A stretch of 64,000 nt of DNA, taken from contig CM037878.1 of the NCBI GenBank assembly GCA_021292165.1, forward strand, positions 289,464,971-289,528,970, read 5' to 3'. Below, piece after piece: positions 52,640 through 62,614 of this stretch. A model generated the notes under the pieces. That model made no database searches. It was not told the DNA's origin and saw only the letters and a program-made list of their open reading frames with translations. The position numbers and the translations under genes were made by a program. The DNA is from Shinisaurus crocodilurus (Eukaryota > Chordata > Lepidosauria > Squamata > Shinisauridae). Every line of letters begins with the position of its first letter. Position 1 is the stretch's first letter.

Positions 52640-53610
52640 CTGGCGACAGTGATCCACGTGCACTGATAACTGCCAGGCTGGATTGCTGCAATGCGCTCTG
52701 TGTGGGGCTTCCCTTGAGACTGGCCCGGAAACTGCAGCTAGTGCGGAATCTGGTGGGTTTAGGTTGCTGAGTGCGGCAACCTACTGCAAAAATGTCACGC
52801 CTTTGCTTGGAGAGCTGCACTGGCGGCCAATATGTTACGGGCTTAGTTCAAAGTGTTGTTCTTTATGGCCTTTTTTTAGGCACTGTTGTAAACTGCCCAG
52901 AGAGTTTATTGGGTGGTATAGGAATTGGGTGGTATAGGAATGAATGAAATATTCACCCACGTTATTGGGTGGTATAGGAATGAATGAAATATGAGGCCCT
53001 ACGCAGCTTGGGGCCAGGCTACCTGAAGGAGCACCTTCTCCCATATCAACCTGCCCGTTCGCTGAGATCTACAGATCAGGGCCTCCTGTTTGTCCTGTGG
53101 CCTGCACCGTTACATCTGACAGCAACCAGGAGGGAGGGCCTTTTTGGTTGTGGCGCCCCATCACCTTTAGAATCCTCTTCCCCCTGCAGTGCCACGGGCT
53201 TCAACCTTGACAGTTTTTAGGCTCATATCCTGGCCTCTCCAGTCTCCTCCCCTCTCCGCCCACCGAAAGGCCCCCTTCAACCCCTCTCTGAGGTCTCTTT
53301 CCCAACCTCAGAGAGCAGCCGGTGCAGTTCTTTCCACGCTGGCTGCGTGGGGTTGGGGAGGGGGGGGTCAGAGCGCCGATCCCCAGGTCCGAGGTTGGGG
53401 CACAGTCTCCAACCTCAGATCTGGGAATCAAAAAAAATGCTGTGGCCCCTCAGACAATGTCCAAGGGCCATAGGATCACTGCCGTAGTAGATTTTCTTTC
53501 TTGTCGTTTTTATTTTTGTACTATATTTTAATTGTGGTTTTCATGCATTTTTTTTGTGTACTGCCCTGTGATTTGATAATGAAGGGCAGTAGATATATAC
53601 TTTAATCAAT
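52640..53610 (+). mobile_element. L2-like LINE, strongly eroded
   Basis: GGATTGCTGCAATGCGCTCT, GGAAACTGCAGCTAGTGCGG, CTTGGGGCCAGGCTACCTGA and CACTGCCCTGTGATTTGAT-type tail are in L2 order. A local duplication of GGGTGGTATAGGAAT (three copies, 52910-52985) interrupts it. Confidence 0.65.
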
Positions 53611-53843
53611 AGCCCACCTATATTTGTGCCAAATCCTGAAGCAGATTTTCTTTTTAATTTTATTTTAAGAATGTGGTTTTCAGAGCAGAACCCAGCTTCT
53701 TGAGAATCCCGGTTTTCTTTCTTTCTTTCTTATTTATTTATTTATTTATTTAAAATTACATTTCCGGCCCTCATGGGCGTGAAGTTACTCTGGAAAGCAT
53801 GTTGGTGATGCATGCTGAAACTTACAAAGCCAGAGGGCTAGCT

Positions 53844-53978
53844 CAGTGTTCTCCAACCTTGGGTCCCCAGATGTTTTTGGCCTACAACTCCCAGCATGCC
53901 CCAGCCAGCATAGCTGGCTGGGGCATGCTGGGAGTTGTAGGCCAAAAACATCTGGGGACCCAAGGTTGGAGAACACTG
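53844..53978. mobile_element. Family A hairpin hAT MITE
   Basis: 135 bases. Perfect target duplication GGCTAGCT. Confidence 0.93.
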
Positions 53979-54394
53979 GGCTAGCTGAATAAGATTTCCC
54001 CAGGACAGGCCCATGGTTTCATTGCCCAAAATGGCTCCTTACCACTCCATCATGCCTTCCCAAATTTCAGAAAGAATTACACAGTTCCTTTGCAGAACAT
54101 GGCCATATGGGTCAACAGCAAATTTGGGCTGCCTTCAACACAGAATTTTTAACTCATTAATGCAGAGAAAAGGAAGCCACGTTGAGAGCTTCCTCTCTCA
54201 CAGTACATGCAGCCACCGATACGAGCAACCCACATTTTTAAAAAAAAGCAATTCTAGGCTCATAGGAAGGGAAAAAAGGATTTAATTCAGACTACCAGCA
54301 TCTATTGATTTTGGATGCTGAATGAGCAGCTCAACTGTTCTTGTCTAATCATGTGCTTTCATCCCACGGATCATCTGTTTGTGGGCGGATCATC

Positions 54395-55290
54395 TGTCCG
54401 GAGGGGTGATACTCAACCTGTCCTAGCTGGGGTTGCACTCCCCCTAAGGGACAGGGTTCGTCGTTTGGGGGGTGCTCCTGGACTCCGAACTATCGCTGGA
54501 GTCACAAGTGGACTCGGTGACAAGGAGCGCCTTTTATAAGCTCAGGCTGATTTACCAACTACGACCCTATCTGGACAGGCAGAGCCTAGCAACGGTGATC
54601 CATGCTCTTGGTAACCTCTCGTTTGGACTACTGTAACAACACGCTCTGTGTGGGGCTGCCTTTGAAGACGGTCCGGAGACTTCAATTGGTTCTAAACAGA
54701 GCAGCGAGGCTGCTAACGGGGACTGGCCGACAAGAACATATTACGCCAGTCCTCTATGATTTACATTGGTTACCAATTGAAGTCCAGGCCCGATTCAAAG
54801 TGCTGACATTAACATTTAAAGCCCTAAACCGTTTGGGGCCAGGTTACCTGAAGGAACGCCTCATCTCGTACGTGCCTGCCCGAACCCTGAGATCCTCTTC
54901 GGAGGCCCTTCTCAAAGTGCCCCTCCAAAAGAAGCTAGGAAGGTGGCTACTAGGGGAAGGGCCTTCTCAGTTGTGGCACCCCATCTGTGGAATCAACTCC
55001 CCAAAGAGGTGTGCCTGGCGCCTACCCTCTATTCTTTCAGGTGCCAGATGAATACCTTTTTATTTGCCCAACATTTTAATGGTTAGATTTTTATTCATTT
55101 TATTATCACCACTGTACCTCTGGATTGAATTCATTTTGGCTGCTTGGTTTTATCTTACTACATTTTAATATGTCTGTGTTTTTATATTATTATTATTGAT
55201 GTTTTTGTTTTAGTGTTGCTTTGTTTTGTAAACCGCCCAGGGAGCCTTTCGGCCGATGGGCGGTGAATAAATATATTAAATAAATAAATC
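54395..55290 (+). mobile_element. L2-like LINE, longest coding remnant
   Basis: Coding text from about 54405: DTQPVLAGVALPLRDRVRRL, LRPYLDRQSLATVIHAL, SRLDYCNN, LPLKTVRRLQLVLNRAARLL, HITPVLYDLHWLPIE, GPGYLKERL and ARTLRSSSEALL. Small frame changes (near 54602, 54940) break the ORF. The 3' end reads AACCGCCCAGGGAGCC, GGGCGGTGAATAAAT. Confidence 0.88.
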
Positions 55291-55416
55291 CCATAATGGG
55301 CCATTAGATGTGACTGGCAAAGCTACAGCCCAAGGGTGGTACACCCATAAATCTTAGTTTTCTATTGAATACCCCCCCAAGTTGAAAAGGCCTTTTCCTG
55401 GCTAATTGGAGAAGCA

Positions 55417-55470
<54 letters not shown>
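55417..55470 (+). repeat. GAT microsatellite
   Basis: About 17 uninterrupted GAT units after AGAAGCA. Confidence 0.9.
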
Positions 55471-55649
55471 AACATCATTATTAAATAATAATGATTACTA
55501 CAACAACAATAAAAACATAAAGAAACAAACAAACATAAAAGAGTCTCCCTTTTCCTGTCCAGTTCTGTCAGCTTTCCCTTCCAAAATGCCACCGCAACTA
55601 GCACTGATTTTTCATATTAAGGAACTCCCAGCAGCCATAGTGTATAGAC

Positions 55650-55785
55650 CAGTGTTCTCCAACCTTGGGTCCCCAGGTGTTTTTGGCCTACAGCTCCCAG
55701 CATGCCCCAGCCAGCGTAGCTGGCTGGGGCATGCTGGGAGTTTGTAGGCCAAAAACATCTGGGGACCCAAGGTTGGAGAACACTG
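55650..55785. mobile_element. Family A MITE, left member of a composite
   Basis: 136-base hairpin. Left flank GTATAGAC (55642-55649), right flank CTTTAGGA, so its own flanks do not match. Confidence 0.93.
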
Positions 55786-55847
55786 CTTTAGGAAGCCGGA
55801 TGTTGGGAGTGGGAGGGAGGAGGAAACAGGAAGGCAAAGGGTTAGAG

Positions 55848-55956
55848 CAGTGTTCTCCAACCTTGGGCCCCCAGATGTTTTTGGCCTACATCTGGCTGGG
55901 GCATGCTGGGAGTTGTAGGCCAAAAACACCTGGGGACCCAAGGTTGGAGAACACTG
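55848..55956. mobile_element. Family A MITE, right member of a composite
   Basis: 109 bases with a shortened left arm (GCCTACATCTGGCTGGGG at the junction). Left flank GGTTAGAG, right flank GTATAGAC (55957-55964). The right flank matches the left flank of the other member exactly. Confidence 0.93.
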
Positions 55957-56595
55957 GTATAGACAAAAGAGCCATGTACCAATGTGCCTTTTCTAAAGAG
56001 CGCCTGCTCACATTCTGTATTGCTCAGTTGCACGCCCCCTGTGACCTCGTGTACAACTGGGCCCCAGTCTGTAGATCAGCCGTTCCCAACCAGGCACCCT
56101 GCAGATGTGCTGCACTACAGTTCCCATCACACACACACACCCAGCCACGGCAGTGACCAGTGTGATGATTTTTCGAGGGTCGTCGGCATGCCGTTGGGGG
56201 GCCGTGCCAGCTTCGCGCCATCATGCCATCCAAGTCTCGGATCGGCTTTCTGCCTCTCTCACGCTGGTGGCAGCCAAAAGGGCGGCCGGAATCTTAGCAA
56301 GGGAAACTTTCGTCCGTTTTGCCTGCTTCTGCATTTGCGAGTGGCCGGCATGGGATGCCGTCTTGAACAGCTGCCCCACCCTCTCAGCAGTTGGAATTTT
56401 CATGATGATTCCGTGGCGTCGCGATACTTCCGCCAATGGCCGGGAGGGTGGCTTGAAGGTGTCTGGCGGCTGCAGCTCACTGCACATGTAACGCTAAAAA
56501 TGTACACTAGGAAGGATATCATCGAAAAGAGCCTCGGGCCCTGCCTGATGTGTAACAGCATCTGACTCTGCTTTTGTTTGATTTCCCCCCAATAG

Positions 56596-56774
56596 AAATG
56601 TGGCTATGGGGAAGGACTGGGCGTGGTTTGCAGGCCCTGTTCGGCAGACTCCTTCTCTCCTAGCTTTGGGCTGGAGCTCTGTTCGTCGCATACCCCCTGC
56701 GAGGGCACGAAGAGGGTCCGCGCCAGCCCTGGAACGGCCATGGCAGACACCTTGTGTGGGGACTGCACGCCAGG
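56596..56774 (+). CDS. RELT: RELT-like TNF receptor, exon for second cysteine-rich domain
   Basis: 59 codons plus two bases, from a CCCCCCAATAG acceptor to the donor GTAACG, phase 0 in and phase 2 out. It begins KCGYGEGLGVVCRPC and ends MADTLCGDCTP. Cysteines at residues 56, 66, 69, 83, 89, 108 and 111 close the first TNFR repeat, make the second and open the third. The combination CRPC, FSxxxG, a histidine three before C89, and DTLCGDC with PG is closest to mammalian RELT among the RELT/EDAR/TROY/XEDAR group. EDAR shares CGYG and CEG, but it is so conserved among vertebrates that a reptile EDAR should match much better than this. Confidence 0.87.
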
Positions 56775-56999
56775 GTAACGCTGCTGATTGCTTTACTGTC
56801 TGTTCTCTTGCAGGGAAAACAATAGCCGGCCGCGCCAAACCCTCCGCGCTGGGGGCAGCGAAGCATCTCCCCGACAAGTGCGGAGCCTCATGTGGGATTC
56901 AGTTGACACCACATCGGCATGTGCGAAGTAGACCCAGGGGGGAAAAAAACTTGCGCAGATGTGAAATTCTGGCAGGCTTTTAGTATTGGATTTTAGATC

Positions 57000-57965
57000 T
57001 CCCCTCGTTTCGATGCAGTGAAGGCCACCAGCTCTGAAGGCTTTAGAAGTGGGTTAGACACATTCATGGAGGAGAAGGCTATCCGTGGCTACTAGTCCTG
57101 ATTTATTTATTCATTTATTTATTTAATACGTTTTTATACCGCCCAATAGCCGAAGCTCTCTGGGCGGTTCACAACAGTTAAAATCATAAAATACAATATA
57201 AAATTTAAAACCACAGATTAAAAACAAACAGCAGAGCTAGCAGCAGCAGTTACAATAACGGAATTAAAAACAAGTACAAGATTAAAATGCCTGGGAGAAC
57301 AGAAAGGTCTTCACCTGGCGCCGGAAAGAATACAAAGTAGGCGCCAGGCGAACCTCTTTGGGGAGCTCATTCCATAACTGGGGTGCCACAGCAGAAAAGG
57401 CCCTCCTCCTAGTAGCCACCTGCCTCACTTCCTTTGGCAGGGGCTCTCGGAGAAGGACCGCTGAGGAAGATTTTAGTGTCCGGGCAGGTACATATGGGAG
57501 GAGACAATCCTTCAGATTCCCTGGCCCCAAGCCATTTAGGGCTTTAAATGTTAGCACCAGCACTTTGAATCGGGCCCAGAAACAGACTGGCAGCCAGTGC
57601 AGATGAGAAAGCGCTGGCATAATACGTTCTCATCGGCCAGTCCCGGTTAACACTCTCGCTGCCCTATTTTGGACCAGCTGAAGTTTCCGGACCGTTTTCA
57701 AAGGCAGCCCCACGTATAACGCATTGCAGTAATCCAAACGAGAGGTTACCAGAGCAACCAGAGGTTACTGATGGCTATATGCTCCCACCAGTGTCAGAGG
57801 CAGTATTCCTATGGACACCAGTTGCTGGGGAACATGGGCGGGAGGGTGCTGTGGCACTCCTGTCCTGCTTGTGGGTTTCCCGTGGGCAGCTGGTTGGCCG
57901 CTCTGGGAACAGAATGCTGGACTAGATGGCCCTTTGGTCTGATCCAGCAGGGCTCTTCTTAGGTC
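57000..57965 (+). mobile_element. CR1-like LINE 3' segment split by an L2
   Basis: The left part ends GGCTATCCGTGGCTACTAG, TCCTGAT. The right part resumes GATGGCTATATGCTCCCACC and runs to GATCCAGCAGGGCTCTTCTT. The L2 copy at 57108-57765 lies between them. Confidence 0.75.
57108..57765 (-). mobile_element. L2-like LINE, reverse
   Basis: ATACCGCCCAATAGCCGAAG and GGGCGGTTCACAACAGTTAA open the 3' UTR. The reverse frame reads LSHLHWLPVCFWARFKVL, LGPGNLKDCLLPYVPARTL, AVAPQLWNELPKEVR. About 110 codons are open. Confidence 0.88.
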
Positions 57966-57991
57966 TAATATCCTGTTATAAGATGTTAGAT

Positions 57992-58126
57992 CAGTGTTCT
58001 CCAACCTTGGGTCCCCAGATGTTTTTGGCCTACAACTCCCAGCATGCCCCAGCCAGCTACGCTGGCTGGGGCATGCTGGGAGTTGTAGGCCAAAAACATC
58101 TGGGGACCCAAGGTTGGAGAACACTG
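57992..58126. mobile_element. Family A hairpin hAT MITE
   Basis: 135 bases. Perfect target duplication TGTTAGAT. Confidence 0.93.
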
Positions 58127-58553
58127 TGTTAGATAGTGCCAACATTCTCTCTGTTTAGTTTTCCTAGGGTTGGTTTGGCAGTGGGCCCTGCCAGTTCTTG
58201 GGGGTATGGTAGATTTCCAAATGGATGGTTCAGAAGAAATTTGTCCCCAAGATCAGATCAGCAGTGTGGCCTTCTGGACATCCTCAACGGCATGTCCGCT
58301 TGTCTTTCTCCCGTGAGTCACCTCAAACTCTTTGCCCCACAATCACCGTTCTGCACCGTGCCCGTTCTTGCCCGTTGCGGCTTGTCAAATTTCTTCACTC
58401 CGGGAATCTTTTCTGCAGGAACGTGATCGCAGCACAGAGAGCCCTGAGGTGACTCCTGCGGTTTCTCTGCCAGGGAACATGCCGGGATCTGCCGGGGGGG
58501 GGGGGCCTCTGTGTGCCACAAAGGATTCTGGGGGGTGAGATAGGGAGGACAGT

Positions 58554-58614
58554 GTTCTAGGGTGAACTCTCAGTTTACATAGCCCCCCCGCTCCAGACTT
58601 TGTCATTGCCCTGT
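58554..58614 (+). repeat. Direct repeat, left copy
   Basis: GGGTGAACTCTCAGTTTA and CAGACTTTGTCATTGCCC recur at 59283-59342 with only the C-rich middle differing. Confidence 0.8.
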
Positions 58615-58618
58615 GTCA

Positions 58619-58794
58619 GGGGTGGGCAACCTTGGGTGGTTTGGTGGCCATTTCCCCCCCCGCCCCACGGGCCGCACTCTTTGAGCAGACGGAAAAAAAA
58701 GCAGTGGTTTGCCATTGAAATTCAGTGGCAAACCACTCCGTAGTGCTAAAAGGGTTATCTTTTTAGCTCTCCGTAGTGCTAAAAGCGACATACA

Positions 58795-58843
<49 letters not shown>

Positions 58844-58879
58844 GCAGCCGCCGACTTTGGCGTGCTACCCACCCTTGGC
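58619..58879. mobile_element. Possible TIR element carrying TA repeats
   Basis: GGGGTGGGCAACCTTGGG and CTACCCACCCTTGGCC are imperfect inverted ends. Inside are a TTTGCCATTGAAATTCAG / CAGTGGCAAACCACT stem, a CTCCGTAGTGCTAAAAG duplication and a TA run (58802-58840). Confidence 0.45.
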
Positions 58880-59137
58880 CTGTATGAACGGAGAGAATGC
58901 ACTTGGCACTTTCTCTGTGACTCTGCAGTGCAGAGTAAAAAAATGGTCACGGGGGACGCTGGGGCGGTCTTCTCTGAAAAAGGGGCTCGATGCCGTTCTG
59001 GATGAACCTTTTAATAGGGTTTCCAACGAACTCCGTTTGGAAATCACTTGTGTGGACCGGCCTCTTGAACATCAGGGGTCTCTGGAAACTGGGCCACCAA
59101 GTGCAGTTTAAGCGTAGAACGTTGACTTGGAACCGGT

Positions 59138-59232
59138 CGGCCTTCCCCCGCCTGGTGCCTTCCAGATGCATTGGACTAGAATTCCCAGCATCCCCCAACC
59201 ACCTGGAGGCCACCAGGTGGGGCAAGGCCGGC
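59138..59232. mobile_element. Family C foldback MITE
   Basis: CGGCCTTCCCCCGCCTGGTG and CACCAGGTGGGGCAAGGCCG are paired ends. GGACTAGAATTCCCAGCATC marks the left arm. Confidence 0.6.
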
Positions 59233-59282
59233 TGTTGGAGCAGCCAGGTCGAACTGTTGGGGGCCGGGCTGGGCTGGAGATT

Positions 59283-59342
59283 GTTATAGGGTGAACTCTC
59301 AGTTTACCCTAGGCCCCAAACAGACTTTGGCATTGCCCCGTG
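59283..59342 (+). repeat. Direct repeat, right copy
   Basis: Partner of 58554-58614, about 730 bases downstream in the same orientation. Confidence 0.8.
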
Positions 59343-59550
59343 ATCCTCCATCACTTCAGGGGCTCAGGTGGCGTGTCTGGTCCCTGCTGGGGCTGCTATT
59401 ACTGCCCAGCCCGCATGCCAGGCACTCTTGAAGATCACAAGGCCGCCAACGGGGACCCAGAAAATGGTCCAAAGCCTCCTGATGCTGCCGCACTGAGAGA
59501 TCCCTTGGATGGGCCGAGAACTCCGTGTAAGACCTGGGATCCAAATAAGA

Positions 59551-59582
<32 letters not shown>
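59551..59582. repeat. TA microsatellite
   Basis: About 15 TA units ending at TTTAAAGG, just before a CR1 copy. Confidence 0.9.
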
Positions 59583-59584
<2 letters not shown>

Positions 59585-59609
59585 AAGGATCGTAAACTTG
59601 ACCTGCTGC

Positions 59610-60058
59610 ATAACAAGGATGATTAAGGGACTGGAAACAAGGCCCTATGAGGAGAGACTGAAAGAACTGGGCATGTTTAGCCTTCAGAAGAGGAGACTGA
59701 GGGGAGATATGATCGCACTCTTCCAGTACTTGAAGGGATGTCACACAGAGGAGGGCCAGGATCTCTTCTCGGTCATCCCAGTTTGCAGGACACGGAATCA
59801 TGGGCTCAAGTTACAGGAACCTAGATTCCACCTAAACATCAGGAAAAATTTCCTGACTGTCAGAGCAATAAGACAATGGAACCAACGACCTAGGGAGGTG
59901 GTGGGCTCTCCCACTCTGGAGGCATTCAAGGTGAAGTTGGACGGCCATCTGTCAGGGATGCTTTGACCTGGATTCCTGCGTTGTGCAGGGGGTTGGACTC
60001 GATGGCCTTGTAGGCCCCTTCCAACTCTACTTTTCTATGATTCTATGATTCTATGATC
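59610..60058 (+). mobile_element. CR1 LINE 3' end
   Basis: The frame [20 protein letters not shown] through VRAIRQWNQRPREVV to LSGML is intact. The 3' UTR ends TCTATGATTCTATGATTCTA. Confidence 0.9.
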
Positions 60059-60794
60059 CCACACCATGTAGCCATTTTAAGCAAGGATATTCAGTCTTAA
60101 TTGGCTTTGTAGCGGTAACTTGCTTCCCTTGTTACTTTTTTACAGTACTGATGTGTTCACTATCAGAGAATAGTAGCAAGCAGGTGTGTATTTTTCTTGT
60201 GGCTCTGGTCCCTGGGCTGGAAGGGGGTGTCCAGTTAGGGTCCATCTGCAGCGAAGCAGTCAAGCCGGAAAGCGGCATTCTGCAACAACTTCTGTGTACC
60301 GGGAAGAGCCGGAATCCCGGCATCTCAGCAGGAAATCACGTAGGGAAGAAGTGGTGGGAGAGCTCCAGTGAGTCACCAACAACTCTTGGCTGAACTCAGC
60401 CAAGCCTGAATGCTCCAGGCCAGAGGGAGGAGTGAAACTGGATGTTACCTTAGTCATTTTCAGCTCAGCCTGGGTAGCTGACTCCAGCGAGTAAGCCTGA
60501 CTCATCCAAATTCCCCACATGTCCCACCCACCCCATTTCTTCCGCACGTTGATTTTGCCAAGGGTGGAATGGGAAGTTTTCCCTGCTTCCTTAACTGTCA
60601 GCCTCTGCGTTCTAAGTGGGCTTGCTGAATCCCCTCTGAAATGCAGCCACCTCTGGTGCGGAGCTTTGCAGTCCTTCATCAACCTGGGGCTCGACCGTTG
60701 CCATCAAATGTTTATTTATTTAGTTTTTCTTTATAAAAACAGCAGCAAAGTGAGCTACATGAAGCCGTTTGATCAGGGTAACCGAGAACACCCC

Positions 60795-61075
60795 ACTTGG
60801 CATTAAAAGGGGACTAGGCACATTCACGGAGGAAAAGGCTACCAGTGGCTACTAATCGTGATAGCCGTGACATCAGAGGCAGCAAGTCTCATGCGTGCCC
60901 TGCTTCTGGCGTGTCTGGACTCTGCTGGGTCTGTTATACTGCCCAGCCCGCATGCCAGGCACTCTTGACGATCACAAGAGTGATCTTCCCGTTGGGCCAT
61001 CTGGTTTGCCACTGTCAGAAACGAATGCTGGACTCGATAGGCCTTTGGTCTGATCCAGCTCTTTGTATGGAACCA
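60795..61075 (+). mobile_element. CR1-like LINE 3' segment
   Basis: TTAAAAGGGGACTAGGCACA, GGCTACCAGTGGCTACTAAT, then GAATGCTGGACTCGATAGGC and TTTGGTCTGATCCAGCTC. A block of about 70 bases (60908-60975) resembles 59368-59440 and is not part of the usual element. Confidence 0.65.
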
Positions 61076-61131
61076 CGGTCCAGCTGGTTTTGGGCACTCC
61101 CCGTGTTTGGATGGCACTCAGGTTCATCTCC

Positions 61132-61168
61132 TGGGTGTGTGTGTGAGTGTGTGTGTGTGTGTGTGTGG
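61132..61168 (+). repeat. TG microsatellite
   Basis: About 17 TG units with one interruption. Confidence 0.9.
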
Positions 61169-61411
61169 TCATTCCCACACTACAGAGCAAGTTTAAGTTT
61201 GGAAGGGGTACCATGGAGCTTGGTACGCCGTGTGTATGGAAACCTCAAAAAGCAGATATGTAAGCAGATATGAAACTTGAACGACTGGCGAGGGTGGGGG
61301 GCAAACTTAAGGAGAGGGGTAGAGACCGGGTCGTGATGGGTCACGGTGGTGCCTCTGGGCATTTCGAAGACTCTACCATTCACCTGATCTCCTCTCTTTC
61401 CCCCATCGCAG

Positions 61412-61497
61412 GTATTACAGCCCTGAAGGTGAGACCGACCCGAGAGCCCTCTGCCTGCCTTGTCCGTCTGCCCCCCGAGCCACGCCAGGATGTCCAG
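61412..61497 (+). CDS. RELT: RELT-like TNF receptor, exon for third cysteine-rich domain
   Basis: 86 bases between the acceptor CCCCATCGCAG and the donor GTAAGA. The first base joins the two left over from 56774 to give glycine, then YYSPEG, LCLPCPSAPRATPGCP, with one base left over (phase 1). Cysteines at residues 128, 131 and 141 with C111 complete the third repeat. The CxPCxxAPxxTxGC pattern lines up with the same place in mammalian RELT. The juxtamembrane, transmembrane and RELT-family cytoplasmic exons are not in the window, so the gene runs off its right edge. Confidence 0.82.
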
Positions 61498-62121
61498 GTA
61501 AGAGCAAAAGAGGGCTGAGGGCGCAAAAAGGATGGTCTTCTTTCCATCCATGCTGAATAACAAGCAGCGGTTTGTCGTGGACTGGAGCCCCGCAGCGCAG
61601 GCCCTCTTGCGGAGGCTGAGCGGGTCAGTGCCCCGGCGTGGGAGAGCGCCCGGCCCCCCTTGAGGTCCACGATGGAAGATAGAAAGGCAGGATAGAAATG
61701 TACTCAGTCGATACGTTTCGTACCGAGATCGAAACAGCCATGCGTTCTGGACCCTTTTTGGTTAGAGCTGGACGGTGCAGGAGACGCAAGTTCGCCGCCG
61801 CTCTGCCTCATTTCCTCCTCTCTTCCTGATCACGCTGCAGCGCAACAGCCCGTGTGATGCGGCGTCATTGCGCCATGCGCTCACCCCGCTGCCTCACGCG
61901 AATGGCTGCGGGAGAGTCCTCCGCGCAGTGACCTCTCACCGGCAGTTACGTTGTGCAACCTGCTACTGTGACACGGGTAAGAGAGAGAGGCAGAGTCGAG
62001 GCCGTACCCCGACGGGCAGTTCTGTATCTCTTCGAGCCTTCCCCTACCTGGTGCAATCTGGGATGATCGAGAAGCGATCCTGGCCCTCCTCTGATTACTT
62101 CAGCCTATCCTGTCTGCAGAG
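61498..62121. other. Start of intron 5, mostly unique
   Basis: 62056-62092 is a reverse CR1 scrap (TGCAATCTGGGATGATCGAG, CCTGGCCCTCCTCTG). 61841-61976 has an acceptor-like and a donor-like site but fails the frame test, as noted under rejected items. Confidence 0.45.
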
Positions 62122-62352
62122 ATTAATATTGATATGATTAATGAATTAATATTCATATTGATATAGTATGGTATAATATAATATATTAATAATAATAATA
62201 ATTAATAATGATTTAATAAGTAATTAATATTAATTAATCGTTCTATACATAATAAATAATTAAATGATATTAATTAGTTTAATCAATATTACAATTAATA
62301 TTAGTATTACGATTGATTAATATTACGAATTAATATTACGGTTAATTTGTAA
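62122..62352. repeat. AT-rich low-complexity block
   Basis: About 230 bases almost wholly A and T, built from irregular TTAATATT and TAATTAAT units with many short palindromes. Confidence 0.8.
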
Positions 62353-62614
62353 TATTAAAAACTTCCCCAAGGTGGATTATGAGGAGGCCAGTCCATTAAC
62401 TGGCGATGTCCTAGTAATTGCCCAGCCACTGGGAGCCGCCGAGCCTTGTGACTGATGGGGCGAGAAGCACACGGAGGTTGCGGCAAGCATGGAAGGGGGA
62501 CCGTTGAGTCCCTCTGCTCGCTACCGCCGCGGTGTCCCCCCACCCCCCAAAGCTGTTCCGCAGCACTTCCAAAGACCTCGCCGAGACGATGCTGCCGGGT
62601 CACCTCCCTCTGGC

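Larger units (their letters stand above)
52565..56595. other. RELT: Intron 3 of the receptor gene
   Basis: 4.0 kb, with two L2 copies, a simple family A MITE and the composite family A insertion. 53979-54394 and 55965-56595 look unique, apart from an AC run near 56129. Confidence 0.8.
56775..61411. other. RELT: Intron 4 of the receptor gene
   Basis: 4.6 kb, with nested CR1-like and L2 LINEs, a family A MITE, TA repeats and a CR1 3' end. 58127-58553, 60051-60794 and 61169-61411 look unique. Confidence 0.8.

Noticed and set aside
54602..55051. Host gene of 149 codons
   Set aside because: This is the L2 ORF2 end, with the same block order as the copies at 31978 and 57108.
5158..58126. CRISPR-like array from regularly similar palindromes
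   Set aside because: Copies are kilobases apart, flanked by their own 8-bp duplications, and occur in a vertebrate genome. They are transposons.
48883..61497. EDAR, TROY or EDA2R instead of RELT
   Set aside because: EDAR is very conserved across vertebrates and the match here is far too low. TROY and EDA2R lack the CPPGEEPD, H-x2-C and DTLCGDC combination. Not fully excluded until the cytoplasmic exons are seen.
61841..61976. Possible next receptor exon between an acceptor-like GATCACGCTGCAG and a donor-like GGGTAAGAG
   Set aside because: The previous exon ends in phase 1. In that phase the segment hits a stop after five codons, and the other frames show neither a transmembrane run nor cysteines in the expected order.
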